Assembly (NCBI GenBank): GCA_002362575.1
Contig: DEUM01000049.1
Span: 1 to 22,837 of the forward strand
Direction of reading: 5' to 3'
Source of the DNA: Lachnoclostridium sp. UBA3262
Lineage (GTDB): Bacteria > Bacillota > Clostridia > Lachnospirales > Lachnospiraceae
DNA: 22,837 nucleotides
A program made the position numbers and the translations under genes. The notes below the pieces were generated by a model. It saw only the letters and a list, made by a program, of their open reading frames with translations, was not told the DNA's origin and did not search any database. Each line of letters starts with the position of its first letter. The first letter of the stretch is position 1. Of the stretch, positions 16,205 to 22,837 are shown piece after piece.

Positions 16205-17686
16205 ATGGAGTTGGATGTATTAAAGAATGTAGAGAGAAAAAAGAATCTGCTGATGTTTATTGTAAACGCATTTGTTCCAATTGCAGCATTGCTTTTTGTG
16301 ATGCTGTTCCTAAATGGAACGGTCAGGGATGTCAGTGCGTTGCTTGTATCATTGGCTGGTGTGATGACACGGCTGTTTGAAGTGAAACTAGGGAAGTATG
16401 CAAAATATCTTTATGTGTCTGTTATACCTTTATTTGGATCAGTTGTAATTGCAGTAGGAGCAGACGGGAAATTTGCTGCCATGACGCAAGCATATTTTTT
16501 TGTATTGTTGCTTTCGATTGGTTATTATGATATATCAGTAATAAAAGTAAATGCAGTTGTTACTCTCATTTCTAATATTATTGGTATGATAATTTTTCCA
16601 AATGCATTTTTACAAATGCATAGCTGGATTATCTGGATTTTTATTGGTATTGTATATATTCTGGCGGTGGTTGGAGCTATTATGACAGCAAGGGAGACCT
16701 ATGAGCTGTTTGCAAAAGTAGAAGATAAAGAACGGGAGCTAAGGGGAGTTGTTGACAATGTAAAAAATGCATTTGAGAAGCTCGGAGAATCTTCAGATAA
16801 TATTTGTACTTCTTTAAATTCTTTTGAAACAATTTCGGAAACGATTACGAAATCAATTGGAGAAATTTCGGAACAAACAGAGCAACAGAGAATGGAAGTA
16901 AATGGAAGTGTAGATATATGTGATAAGTTAAATGGGAAGATTCTCAGTTCAGAAACATGTTTACATAAAACTGTGGATAATATTAATCATTTGAAAGAAA
17001 AAAATGATGAGGGAATGGTAGCTATTTCAGAATTATCTTTAAAGTTTGGTGAAAATATCAAATCGACTCAAGCGGTTTCTGAAGAAATTAAAGCGTTGTC
17101 TGAAAAATCTGCTTTAATTGGGCAGATTATAGAAAGTATTCATGAGATTGCTCAGCAGACAAATTTACTTGCCTTGAACGCAGCCATTGAAGCTGCCAGA
17201 GCAGGAGAAGCAGGAAAGGGATTTGCGGTTGTCGCAGATGAGATTAATCAGCTTTCGGTGGAAACGACGGAAGCTACAGGAAAAGTGGATTCTATCTTGC
17301 AGGATATTGTCAGCACGATTGTTCGTACAAGTGAAATTATGGGAAGTACGGATGAGATTGTGAAGGTCTCAAATGAAAGATTGGAGGATACGGTAAATAT
17401 TTTTGAAACTATGCTACACTCATCAGAAGAAGTAATACAAGTTACACACCATTTGGAAAGGGAACTTAATAGTATCATAGATATGAAGGAAATGTTACTT
17501 AGCTCCATGGAACATTTAGAGCGAATGTCTGAAAAATCTTCCCAGACTACTACTGGAATTACCACATCTGTTGGAGAGCAGATGGCAGGAATTGAAGATA
17601 TTGTAAGAACACTGGAAAGTGTGCAGAAAAATGTTGAAAAGGGAGCAGAGGGACTGAAAAGCGTACTGGAGAACAAAGGTGAGTAA
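16205..17686 (+). CDS. Second membrane methyl-accepting chemotaxis-type protein
   Basis: 493 residues from ATG 16205, chosen because GGAGGGG at 16192-16198 is 6 bp upstream; the in-frame ATG at 16190 overlaps that ribosome site and a pseudogene fragment. About six hydrophobic helices lie in residues 14-162, with no extracellular domain and no HAMP. A cytoplasmic coiled coil holds the conserved hairpin (about 314-346): EIAQQTNLLALNAAIEAARA followed by GKGFAVVADEINQL. The rest is heptad-like coiled coil to the end, without a visible CheR pentapeptide. Same overall plan as the MCP at 10611, but the membrane parts differ clearly, so the two are not recent duplicates. The DUF5050-like lipoprotein 98 bp downstream is a likely partner. 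Coding sequence here is more AT-rich than in the upstream genes. Confidence 0.93.
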   Translation: MELDVLKNVERKKNLLMFIVNAFVPIAALLFVMLFLNGTVRDVSALLVSLAGVMTRLFEVKLGKYAKYLYVSVIPLFGSVVIAVGADGKFAAMTQAYFFVLLLSIGYYDISVIKVNAVVTLISNIIGMIIFPNAFLQMHSWIIWIFIGIVYILAVVGAIMTARETYELFAKVEDKERELRGVVDNVKNAFEKLGESSDNICTSLNSFETISETITKSIGEISEQTEQQRMEVNGSVDICDKLNGKILSSETCLHKTVDNINHLKEKNDEGMVAISELSLKFGENIKSTQAVSEEIKALSEKSALIGQIIESIHEIAQQTNLLALNAAIEAARAGEAGKGFAVVADEINQLSVETTEATGKVDSILQDIVSTIVRTSEIMGSTDEIVKVSNERLEDTVNIFETMLHSSEEVIQVTHHLERELNSIIDMKEMLLSSMEHLERMSEKSSQTTTGITTSVGEQMAGIEDIVRTLESVQKNVEKGAEGLKSVLENKGE

Positions 17687-17784
17687 CACAATGTGTGTTA
17701 GTATTCCTGCAGGATTTGCAGCTTTGAAAATGGAAACCATCAATCTCGTCTCATCAGCGTAAAATGCTTTGGAATGGAGGAAAA

Positions 17785-19161
17785 ATGAGGGAAATATTTT
17801 TTAGTTTCTTTTTGGTTATATTACTGATAACCGGATGTTGCGGAAAGGATATTACGGATGAAGACCAGACAGTTTCAGGAAGCGCAATAGTAGAAGAAAA
17901 TCGAACAGAGAAGCAGGAGGATAGGGAGGATACGATTAACAAGGAGAGTGTACCATATTTGATAAAAAAGGTAAAAGATTCTTCGGTTGGGGTGGACTTA
18001 CAAGGAAATTTGGAGTATTCATCTGAAATGGTAGAAGGTGACGATAGTAGTTACTACTATTTTAGAGAGAAAGAAAAGAAGATTGTTTTTTACCGAGACA
18101 ATAAAATAAGAGTCTGTGAAATGGAGAAACCCAAAGGTGAAATATGGGGATTTGTAAAATATAAAGATTGCATATGGCTTCAGATGGAAAAAGAATCAAA
18201 TGTATGGGTTGCTGCTCTTAATATTAACACTGGTCAATTACAGTTTATAAAAGAAATAGATTCTCCCGATATAGAACGTGTTGTCTTATACCGCAATTAT
18301 TTTTATTGCATAACGGATGAGAATCATATTACGCGCTATAATCTGCGGGGAAAAAAGATTAACGCATTTTCAATAGGAAAAGAGAAGGTCGATTTTCCGG
18401 ATACTGCTGAGATGTTATTAAAGAAACAGGTTGAGTTTCAAAAAATTGTTGATGGAAAGATATACTATACAGTCTGTATGTCGGAGGCTGGTGGAACTAC
18501 GAAGATTATGCGATGTGGTTTGGATGGTAGTAAACAGGAAATTTTGTATCAGTATACTCGTGGTGAGGAAGAAAAAAAGTGGTGTAGAAGACTTTCATCT
18601 ACTCAAATGACGATATACCATAATTATATTTATATACTGGATGTTTATACAACATATGGTTCCTTTTATCGTATACCGCTGCATGGTGGCAATATTGAGA
18701 AAATCACAAGACGCTCTGTTGAGGAATTTTCACTGACAGGTAATAAAATTTTCTGTTTGGAAAATGGTAAGGCGGAGGGATTATATATGATAACGGAGGA
18801 TTTGGAAGTAGAAAAGAAAATTAGTGAAGAACAACAAGTAAAGTGTTTTGTGGTGGGAGATGATAATGTCTACTTTGCCAACAAAGATGCTCAGGGTATA
18901 TATAAGGTATCAATAAAAGGGTATGTAGCGCCGGAGAAACTGACTGATATATCAGTTAGCCGGCTTTATTATTCGGATGGATGTCTGGTCGCAAAAAAAC
19001 GTATGGAAGAAGATGAACGTAAAATAGAAGAATTGGCGGAATATGATATTGGACCAAATAGAGATTATGCACCTGAGTATTGTTGGTTAAATTCAAAAGG
19101 AAATATCATTGGAGTGTTAGAGAACGTAAAGTTAAAAAAATCAAAATATTTTTATTGGTAA
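17785..19161 (+). CDS. Lipoprotein with DUF5050-like beta-propeller
   Basis: 458 residues from ATG 17785 (GGAGG just upstream). The in-frame ATG at 17764 would put extra polar residues before the signal sequence. MREIFFSFFLVILLITGC is a lipoprotein signal with lipobox ITGC, so the mature protein begins at Cys18 and is anchored to the outer face of the membrane. An acidic linker (to about residue 60) precedes repeated beta strands with YYFREKEKKIVFYRD, IYRIPL-like and GIYKVSIKGY patterns, the recurring blades of DUF5050-type propellers that typically bind peptides or sugars. It follows the MCP gene and probably presents ligand to it or to another membrane protein (inference). AT-rich codon use like the MCP before it. 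Confidence 0.8.
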   Translation: MREIFFSFFLVILLITGCCGKDITDEDQTVSGSAIVEENRTEKQEDREDTINKESVPYLIKKVKDSSVGVDLQGNLEYSSEMVEGDDSSYYYFREKEKKIVFYRDNKIRVCEMEKPKGEIWGFVKYKDCIWLQMEKESNVWVAALNINTGQLQFIKEIDSPDIERVVLYRNYFYCITDENHITRYNLRGKKINAFSIGKEKVDFPDTAEMLLKKQVEFQKIVDGKIYYTVCMSEAGGTTKIMRCGLDGSKQEILYQYTRGEEEKKWCRRLSSTQMTIYHNYIYILDVYTTYGSFYRIPLHGGNIEKITRRSVEEFSLTGNKIFCLENGKAEGLYMITEDLEVEKKISEEQQVKCFVVGDDNVYFANKDAQGIYKVSIKGYVAPEKLTDISVSRLYYSDGCLVAKKRMEEDERKIEELAEYDIGPNRDYAPEYCWLNSKGNIIGVLENVKLKKSKYFYW

Positions 19162-19168
19162 TAAGAAA

Positions 19169-19197
19169 ATGACAGAAAAATCGGTATACGTTATAAT
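19169..19197 (+). promoter_or_regulatory. Candidate sigma-A promoter of the RhuM gene
   Basis: ATGACA (19169-19174), a 17-bp spacer and a perfect TATAAT (19192-19197), the same arrangement as at 169-197. Transcription would start near 19204, which argues against ATG 19204 and for a RhuM start at 19246 or 19255. Confidence 0.55.
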
Positions 19198-19245
19198 GGA
19201 GATATGGATTCATTCGATGAAAGCAGCTCAGGAATGGAAGGTGGT

Positions 19246-20236
19246 ATGTGTGTTATGTCACATCAGGATACGAAAAACGATGTAGAAGCAGCAGACAGGA
19301 AATTGCAGATACGCAATAGTACCGTTGACTTTCTTGTGTTTACAAAGGATGCAGGGGAAGATGGAATTGAGGTACGGGTGCAGAATCATGATGTCTGGCT
19401 GACACAGAAGGCAATCGCACAGCTTTTTGACGTAGAAAGAAGTGTAGTTACAAAGCATTTAAAAAATATCTATGAAAGTAAGGAATTATTGGAAGAATTA
19501 ACTTGTGCAAATTTTGCACAAGTTGCAGATAACGGAAAGACATATCAATACAAATTTTATTCCCTGTCATGCATTATTGCGGTGGGATATCGGACGAACT
19601 CTGCCAGAGCAACGCAGTTTCGCCAATGGGCGACAAAGGTATTGGATACTTTTACAAAGCAGGGGTATGTGTTGGATAAAGAGCGTTTGATTAATGGTCA
19701 GATTTTTGATGAAGATTATTTTGAGCATTTAATTTCCGAGATTCAGGAAATTCGTGCCAGTGAAAGACGTTTTTATCAGAAGATTACAGATATTTATGCG
19801 ACAGCGGTTGATTATTCTCTGGACAGTCAGATAACCAGAGATTTTTTTGCTACGGTTCAAAATAAAATGCACTATGCGGTGCATGGAAATACTGCGGCAG
19901 AGGTAATTGTGGAGAGGGCAGACCATAACAAAGAACATATGGGGCTGACTACATGGAGAAATGCGCCAAAAGGAAAGATTGTAAAAGCGGATGTATCTGG
20001 ATTATGCGACCAGACAGGCAAGGCGGCATATTCCGATGACAATGGAGGATTGGGCTTCTAAACTGGATGCTTTTTTGCAGTTCAATGCTGCAGAGGTTTT
20101 GCAGGATAAGGAAAAGGTGACGGCAGCGATTGCGAAGGCATTTGCAGAGAGCGAGTTTGAAAAATATCGGGTGATTCAAGATCAGTTGTATCAAAGTGAT
20201 TTTGACCGGCTGATGGAGGCTGTGAATAAGGATTAG
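19246..20236 (+). pseudogene. RhuM-family (virulence/Fic-associated) gene broken by internal deletion
   Basis: The 5' frame (to about 19992) encodes the RhuM core: VWLTQKAIAQLFDVERSVVTKHLKNI, then YRTNSARATQFRQWATKVL and HMGLTTWRNAPKGKIVKAD. The normal continuation MYLDYATRQARRHIPMTMEDWASKLDAFLQF to FDRLMEAVNKD lies in another frame (19991-20236). Family members, as I recall them, have about 20-25 residues (NYL...LNRIVS) between KxD and MYLDYA. These are missing here, and the junction GATGT (19990-19994) fits both sides, so a micro-homology deletion is likely. In the first frame the product ends at 20061 with a nonsense tail. RhuM proteins are often found in mobile or genomic islands; their function is poorly defined. 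Start chosen after the promoter; 19204 and 19255 are alternatives. Confidence 0.82.
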
Positions 20237-20261
20237 ATAAACGGAAGGGAGTTGTACTCTT

Positions 20262-20381
20262 ATGAATTTAAAGATAGAAAATGAAATTAATTCATATGAG
20301 TTTATAAGCTTTGGATTTAATAAAGAAATTATTCAAAGGGTTTCTTTGCGGGGCTTAGCGAGACGGAGGAGCTGCCGGTAG
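20262..20381 (+). pseudogene. Truncated ORF fused to foreign sequence
   Basis: ATG 20262 follows a GGAAGGGAG ribosome site. About 25 codons are AT-rich (MNLKIENEINSYEFISFGF...), then base composition jumps near 20335 and the frame ends at 20381 in unrelated arginine-rich residues. This looks like the 5' end of a gene cut by a junction with the recombinase fragment that follows. I do not recognise the protein. Confidence 0.5.
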
Positions 20382-20491
20382 ATTTCAACGAGAAGTTCTT
20401 CCACAGGCTTGTGGATTACGCAACAGTCTATTCGGACGGCAGGGTGTTTTTCGCCTTCCGCAACGGAGTGGAAGGCGGGACGGAGATTTAA
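20336..20491 (+). pseudogene. C-terminal remnant of a large serine recombinase
   Basis: An open frame ending at TAA 20489-20491 reads FFAGLSETEELPVDFNEKFF, then HRLVDYATVYSDGRVFFAFRNGVEGGTEI. The pattern FNEKFF..LVD.ATVYSDGRV.F.F.NG.E is that of the extreme C-terminus of large serine recombinases carried by Tn4451-like and ICE elements. The rest of the enzyme is absent. The fragment is more GC-rich than its flanks, consistent with imported DNA. Assignment rests on a short match. Confidence 0.55.
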
Positions 20492-20813
20492 AGCCGGAAG
20501 CGGTCGGGCATTTGGTTTGTGCCAGATGCCTTCGGCTGCTTTTTCTGTACGTGGAAAAGAATGCACTTTATTATGGAAAAAGTCGTGGATTCTGGTAAAA
20601 TATGATGTGAGGATGTTGGGTGCATCTTTTTTGAAAAGTGTTGATTTCACGACATTTGCGGTAAATGTAAAAACAATAGCACCCAAGAAATATTTGTATC
20701 AATCTGGACACGCAATATGGCTTGTGTACCACAATTTGATACAATCACCCAAGCTGGGTTAGGGTGCAAATTATAATGATAGGATTTGGGAGATTGGATT
20801 GGGTACACATATC
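20492..20813 (+). other. Non-coding or decayed stretch with short inverted repeats
   Basis: No convincing gene. A 117-codon frame overlaps the recombinase remnant out of phase and looks spurious. Inverted repeats are present: TTGGGTGC (near 20618) with GCACCCAA (near 20680), TTGTATCAA (20694-20702) with TTGATACAA (20736-20744), and GTGTACC with GGTACAC (20802-20808). They may be leftovers of element ends. Confidence 0.4.
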
Positions 20814-20842
20814 TTGAAAAGAAACCGTTTACAAGGTATAAT
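20814..20842 (+). promoter_or_regulatory. Strong sigma-A promoter (TTGAAA-17-TATAAT)
   Basis: TTGAAA at 20814-20819 (5 of 6) is 17 bp before a perfect TATAAT at 20837-20842. It is the best promoter match in the window. Transcription would begin near 20849, and no ribosome site plus ORF follows before the terminator at 21037. Confidence 0.7.
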
Positions 20843-20848
20843 AGAGTC

Positions 20849-21071
20849 ATGGTAAGATAACTTGCCATTTACTTTTATGGGGGGATGGAGGAGGCTGTTA
20901 AAAGTAGATATGGTTACAAAGGATTAATGGTGCGGAGAACCGGGCGGAAATCCAAAATTGATGCTATAGGCTTTGGGCGAACGTAGGCAAAAGTATTGAA
21001 GAATGGCTTAAAATCAAAGGACTTTGAGCGTAGAGTGGTTCATCGGAATGGTTGATGAGTTTCTTTTTTTT
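20849..21071 (+). ncRNA. Candidate structured non-coding RNA of about 220 nt
   Basis: The unit runs from a strong promoter to a hairpin plus T-run. It opens with an 8-bp hairpin, AUGGUAAG (20849-20856), loop AUAA, CUUGCCAU (20861-20868). Further inside are GGATT (20921-20925) pairing AATCC (near 20953), CCAAA/TTTGG around a 15-nt loop (about 20952-20976), and TCAAA-GGAC-TTTGA (about 21014-21027). Purine-rich single-stranded joiners link them. There is no start codon with ribosome site and no long frame. Size, promoter, terminator and dense hairpins resemble a free-standing structured RNA such as the clostridial raiA-motif RNA, but I cannot verify the family by eye. A 5' leader of the thioesterase gene is the alternative, though the terminator lies 70 bp before that gene. 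Confidence 0.55.
21037..21071 (+). terminator. Rho-independent terminator
   Basis: GGTTCATC (21037-21044) pairs with GATGAGTT (21054-21061), with G-U pairs at the base, followed by a T-rich tract containing eight consecutive T. It ends the putative non-coding RNA. Confidence 0.6.
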
Positions 21072-21140
21072 GTGTATTACATACCACTGATAGTGTGGCG
21101 ATTGTGTATAAAATTGTAATGTTAAGGAAGGAAAAATGAT

Positions 21141-21608
21141 ATGGAAAAAGCAGTGTCGGAATCCAGAACAGAGCAGGTATATCAGGTGCGTCCGGAACAT
21201 TTAAACGGTGCCGAAAGGTTATTTGGCGGAAAATTAATGGAATGGATTGATGAATTGGCAGGGCTCGTCGGCATCAGGCATGCACAGAAGGATGTGATAA
21301 CGGCTTCCGTGGACAACCTGAAATTCATCCGGGGTGCCTATCTGAAAGATCTGATTGTGCTGGTTGGGAGAGTGACATTTGTCGGTAGGACTTCTATGGA
21401 AGTGAGGGTGGATACTTATGTGGAAGGCTTTGATGGAGTCAGAAAGCCTATTAACAGGGCTTATTTAACACTGGTTGCGGTGGATACGGATGGAAATCCG
21501 GCAGAAGTACCTGGTCTGATTATTGAAACAGAGGCAGAAAAAGCGGAATGGGAAGCCGGGATAAAGAGACGGGAAATGAGGAAACAGCGGAGGATGGAAG
21601 GGTTTTAA
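21141..21608 (+). CDS. Acyl-CoA thioesterase, hot-dog fold
   Basis: 155 residues. The pattern LNGAERLFGGKLMEWIDELAG (N22, G29-G30, D37), followed by TASVDNLKFIRG and GRVTFVGRTSMEVRVDTYVE, is that of single-domain hot-dog acyl-CoA thioesterases of the YciA / cytosolic long-chain type. They hydrolyse acyl-CoA to free acid and CoA, with the conserved Asp and the N-terminal Asn region shaping the active site. The length is close to normal for the family, with a charged C-terminal tail (EWEAGIKRREMRKQRRMEGF). AAGGAAGG lies about 10 bp before the ATG. The flavodoxin/ferredoxin gene starts 21 bp downstream, so the two were probably one operon. Substrate preference cannot be read. Confidence 0.92.
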   Translation: MEKAVSESRTEQVYQVRPEHLNGAERLFGGKLMEWIDELAGLVGIRHAQKDVITASVDNLKFIRGAYLKDLIVLVGRVTFVGRTSMEVRVDTYVEGFDGVRKPINRAYLTLVAVDTDGNPAEVPGLIIETEAEKAEWEAGIKRREMRKQRRMEGF

Positions 21609-21629
21609 AATAAGGAAGGCAGGTTAAGT

Positions 21630-22446
21630 ATGGATATCAATAAAATATGGGCTGTGTATTTCAGTCCGGCAGGGAGTACGAGACAGATTACGCTTACTGT
21701 GGCGGAACAGATTGGAAAAAGCCTCCAGAAGGAAATCCGGGAGGTTCAGTATACAAAATGGGAGCAACGAAAAAAACATATCATTTTGGTAGGGATGAAT
21801 TGGTTATTTTTGGAATTCCGGTGTATGCAGGAAGAGTGCCGAATAAGATATTGCCCGATATTGAAAAGGGGTTTCGGGGAGATGACACACCATTAATTCC
21901 GATTAGCGTTTATGGCAACCGAAATTTTGATGATGCACTAATGGAGCTAAAAATGGTTTTGGAAGATAGGGGCTTTCATTCGGTAGCAGCGGCAGCAGTA
22001 ACCAGCCGCCATGTTTTTTCGAATTCGTTGGCAGCGGGCAGACCGGATGCGGATGATATGCAGGACTTTGTGAATTTGCCGTGAAAGTGACCGGAAAGCT
22101 GAAAAAATTGGAATCATTCTCAGAACTGGCTGTTATGGGGAATGATCCAGTGGAAAATTATTATGTACCATTGAAGGAAGACGGCACACCTGCGAAATTT
22201 CTTAAAGCGAAACCAGTTACAGACATAGATAGGTGCACCGGCTGCGACTTCTGTGCAGAAATATGCCCGATGAACAGTATTGATGATAAGGATTACTCGG
22301 TATCTGGTATTTGCATAAAATGCCATGCGTGCATCAGAAACTGTCCGGCCCATGCAAAATCATTTACAGACGAACAGTTTTTATCCCATGTAAAAATGTT
22401 AGAAAGAAATTATAGCAGGCGGGCAGAGAATTATTTTTTCTATTAA
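21630..22446 (+). pseudogene. EFR1-like flavodoxin-ferredoxin gene with two frameshifts
   Basis: The gene would encode about 271 residues with an N-terminal flavodoxin-like domain (WAVYFSPAGSTRQIT phosphate loop, FGIPVYAGRVPNK, YGNRNFDDAL) and a C-terminal 2[4Fe-4S] ferredoxin (CTGCDFCAEICP and CIKCHACIRNCP, all eight cysteines present). The frame changes twice. Near 21770-21776, a run of seven A needs one more to join RKK to TYHFG. Near 22067-22069, CTTTG needs one more T to join MQDF to CEFAVK. Each repair is a single base in a homopolymer, so sequencing error is possible as well as true decay. Everything else is well conserved, suggesting very recent loss or an artefact. Such proteins are thought to move electrons between ferredoxin-type and flavin centres; the partner is unknown. 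Confidence 0.85.
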
Positions 22447-22477
22447 TCGTGGCATACGAATCATTATTAAGGTTTTT

Positions 22478-22509
22478 GGACATCGGATATGGACATCGGA
22501 TATGGACAT
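22478..22509 (+). repeat. 13-bp tandem repeat, two and a half copies
   Basis: GGACATCGGATAT occurs at 22478-22490 and 22491-22503, then GGACAT at 22504-22509. Each copy carries a potential ATG in a different frame because 13 is not a multiple of three. The last ATG (22502) opens the small CxxC ORF. Confidence 0.9.
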
Positions 22510-22660
22510 TATAATCATTGTGGAAAGTACTTTTAAGTGTCCGATTTGTAAAACACAATTTACAAGACGTTATGGGCTTTACAGAGAAAATCAGGTTGGT
22601 TACCAAAGCGATGAGATTATTCCAATGGGAGTGGTCCCGGTTCGCGAAATAAAGGATTAG
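22502..22660 (+). CDS. Small CxxC (zinc-ribbon-like) protein, possibly a fragment
   Basis: 52 codons from ATG 22502: a hydrophobic start (MDIIIIVEST), then FKCPICKTQF with one CxxC, and a tail ending PMGVVPVREIKD. One CxxC is only half of a zinc ribbon, so the protein may be a truncated piece or may dimerise. There is no good ribosome site; the upstream sequence is a 13-bp tandem repeat. The frame could have started further upstream in an ancestor. Family not recognised. Confidence 0.4.
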   Translation: MDIIIIVESTFKCPICKTQFTRRYGLYRENQVGYQSDEIIPMGVVPVREIKD

Positions 22661-22674
22661 AAGAAATTCCGCCG

Positions 22675-22703
22675 TTTACTTTTCTGCCTGTTTATGGTAC
22701 ACT
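22675..22703 (+). promoter_or_regulatory. Candidate promoter for ychF (TTTACT-17-TACACT, extended -10)
   Basis: TTTACT (22675-22680), a 17-bp spacer and TACACT (22698-22703) preceded by TGG, an extended -10. It precedes ychF by about 100 bp. The sequence just after it (22705-22730) is the short dispersed repeat also found at 16136-16163. Confidence 0.4.
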
Positions 22704-22704
22704 T

Positions 22705-22730
22705 TAACATGATATTTTGAAAGTATATGA
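22705..22730 (+). repeat. Second copy of the short dispersed repeat
   Basis: Shares TAACATGATATTT exactly with 16136-16148, then a similar AAAGTA..TATGA part. Here it covers the expected start of the ychF transcript. Confidence 0.4.
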
Positions 22731-22804
22731 CAAATATTCAGTTAAAATACATAGAAAGGCAGAAACCCATGAAGACAAGATGTTTCTGAAAAGGTAAAAA
22801 AGCT

Positions 22805-22837
22805 ATGAAGCTTGGAATCGTCGGACTCCCGAACGTA
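22805..22837 (+). CDS. ychF: YchF ATPase, 5' end only
   Basis: The last 33 bases read MKLGIVGLPNV, which matches the N-terminus of YchF (Ola1-type ATPase of the Obg-related family), where GLPNVGKST begins the nucleotide-binding P-loop. The window ends before the lysine of that loop. YchF is a conserved housekeeping protein that binds ribosomes and hydrolyses ATP. An AAAAGG sequence is about 9 bp before the ATG. Only eleven residues are seen, but this start is distinctive. Confidence 0.8.
   Translation, partial: MKLGIVGLPNV

Noticed and set aside
20409..20762. 117-codon frame downstream of the recombinase remnant
   Set aside because: It overlaps the more protein-like recombinase frame out of phase, has no ribosome site and resembles no family I know.
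20881..20905. Possible third copy of the RhuM tail (GATGGAGGAGGCTGT)
   Set aside because: Only about 15 bases are alike with a 3-base insertion, and it lies inside the candidate ncRNA; chance similarity is more likely.
1..22837. CRISPR array, toxin-antitoxin pair, tRNA or rRNA genes
   Set aside because: No regularly spaced repeats, cas genes, tRNA cloverleaf or rRNA sequence was seen on either strand.

Overview
The window looks like a chromosomal segment of a low-to-mid GC Gram-positive anaerobe of the Clostridia, most likely a gut Lachnospiraceae. The grounds are strong GGAGG-type ribosome sites, sigma-A-like promoters, secreted DUF6273-type proteins with very lysine-rich C-terminal Fn3/Big modules, a GHKL/LytTR two-component pair, a RhuM-type gene, and a flavodoxin-ferredoxin (EFR1-like) gene. 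No species can be named from the sequence.

Layout. (1) 1-570 is a long leader or intergenic region with two candidate promoters, a G-run motif on the minus strand and a 122-bp imperfect inverted repeat. (2) 571-7367 is a compact operon: a secreted DUF6273 / CAP-like / Fn3 protein, a 7TM hybrid histidine kinase (kinase, receiver, HPt) and a response regulator with one degenerate and one intact receiver and no output domain. (3) 7385-8224 (minus) is a MerR-type regulator facing away from (4) 8423-10410, a LytTR response regulator and GHKL sensor kinase that overlap by 4 bp. (5) 10442-10529 holds three direct repeats at an exact 21-bp period next to an extended -10 promoter. It leads into a membrane methyl-accepting protein (10611-12173) and a 1287-residue secreted DUF6273 / Ig-like protein (12218-16081). 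(6) 16205-17686 is a second membrane methyl-accepting protein, followed by a DUF5050-like lipoprotein (17785-19161). (7) 19200-20500 is a graveyard: a RhuM-family gene broken by an out-of-frame deletion, a truncated ORF, and a fragment resembling the C-terminus of a serine recombinase. (8) 20814-21071 is a promoter-to-terminator unit of about 220 nt with no convincing ORF and several hairpins, a strong candidate for a structured non-coding RNA. (9) 21141-22446 holds an acyl-CoA thioesterase and a twice-frameshifted flavodoxin/ferredoxin gene. A small CxxC protein follows, and the first 11 codons of ychF end the window.

How it may work together (inference). Three times in a row, a membrane signal transducer sits beside a secreted or lipid-anchored protein with putative binding domains: hybrid kinase + DUF6273/CAP protein, MCP + DUF6273/Ig protein, and MCP + beta-propeller lipoprotein. 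Both MCPs have about six membrane segments and almost no extracellular domain, so the exported neighbour could be the ligand-binding part. The LytTR/GHKL pair lies just upstream of the 21-bp repeats and could switch on the second module. The region is therefore best read as a surface-sensing island next to eroded mobile DNA, with housekeeping genes resuming at the right end.
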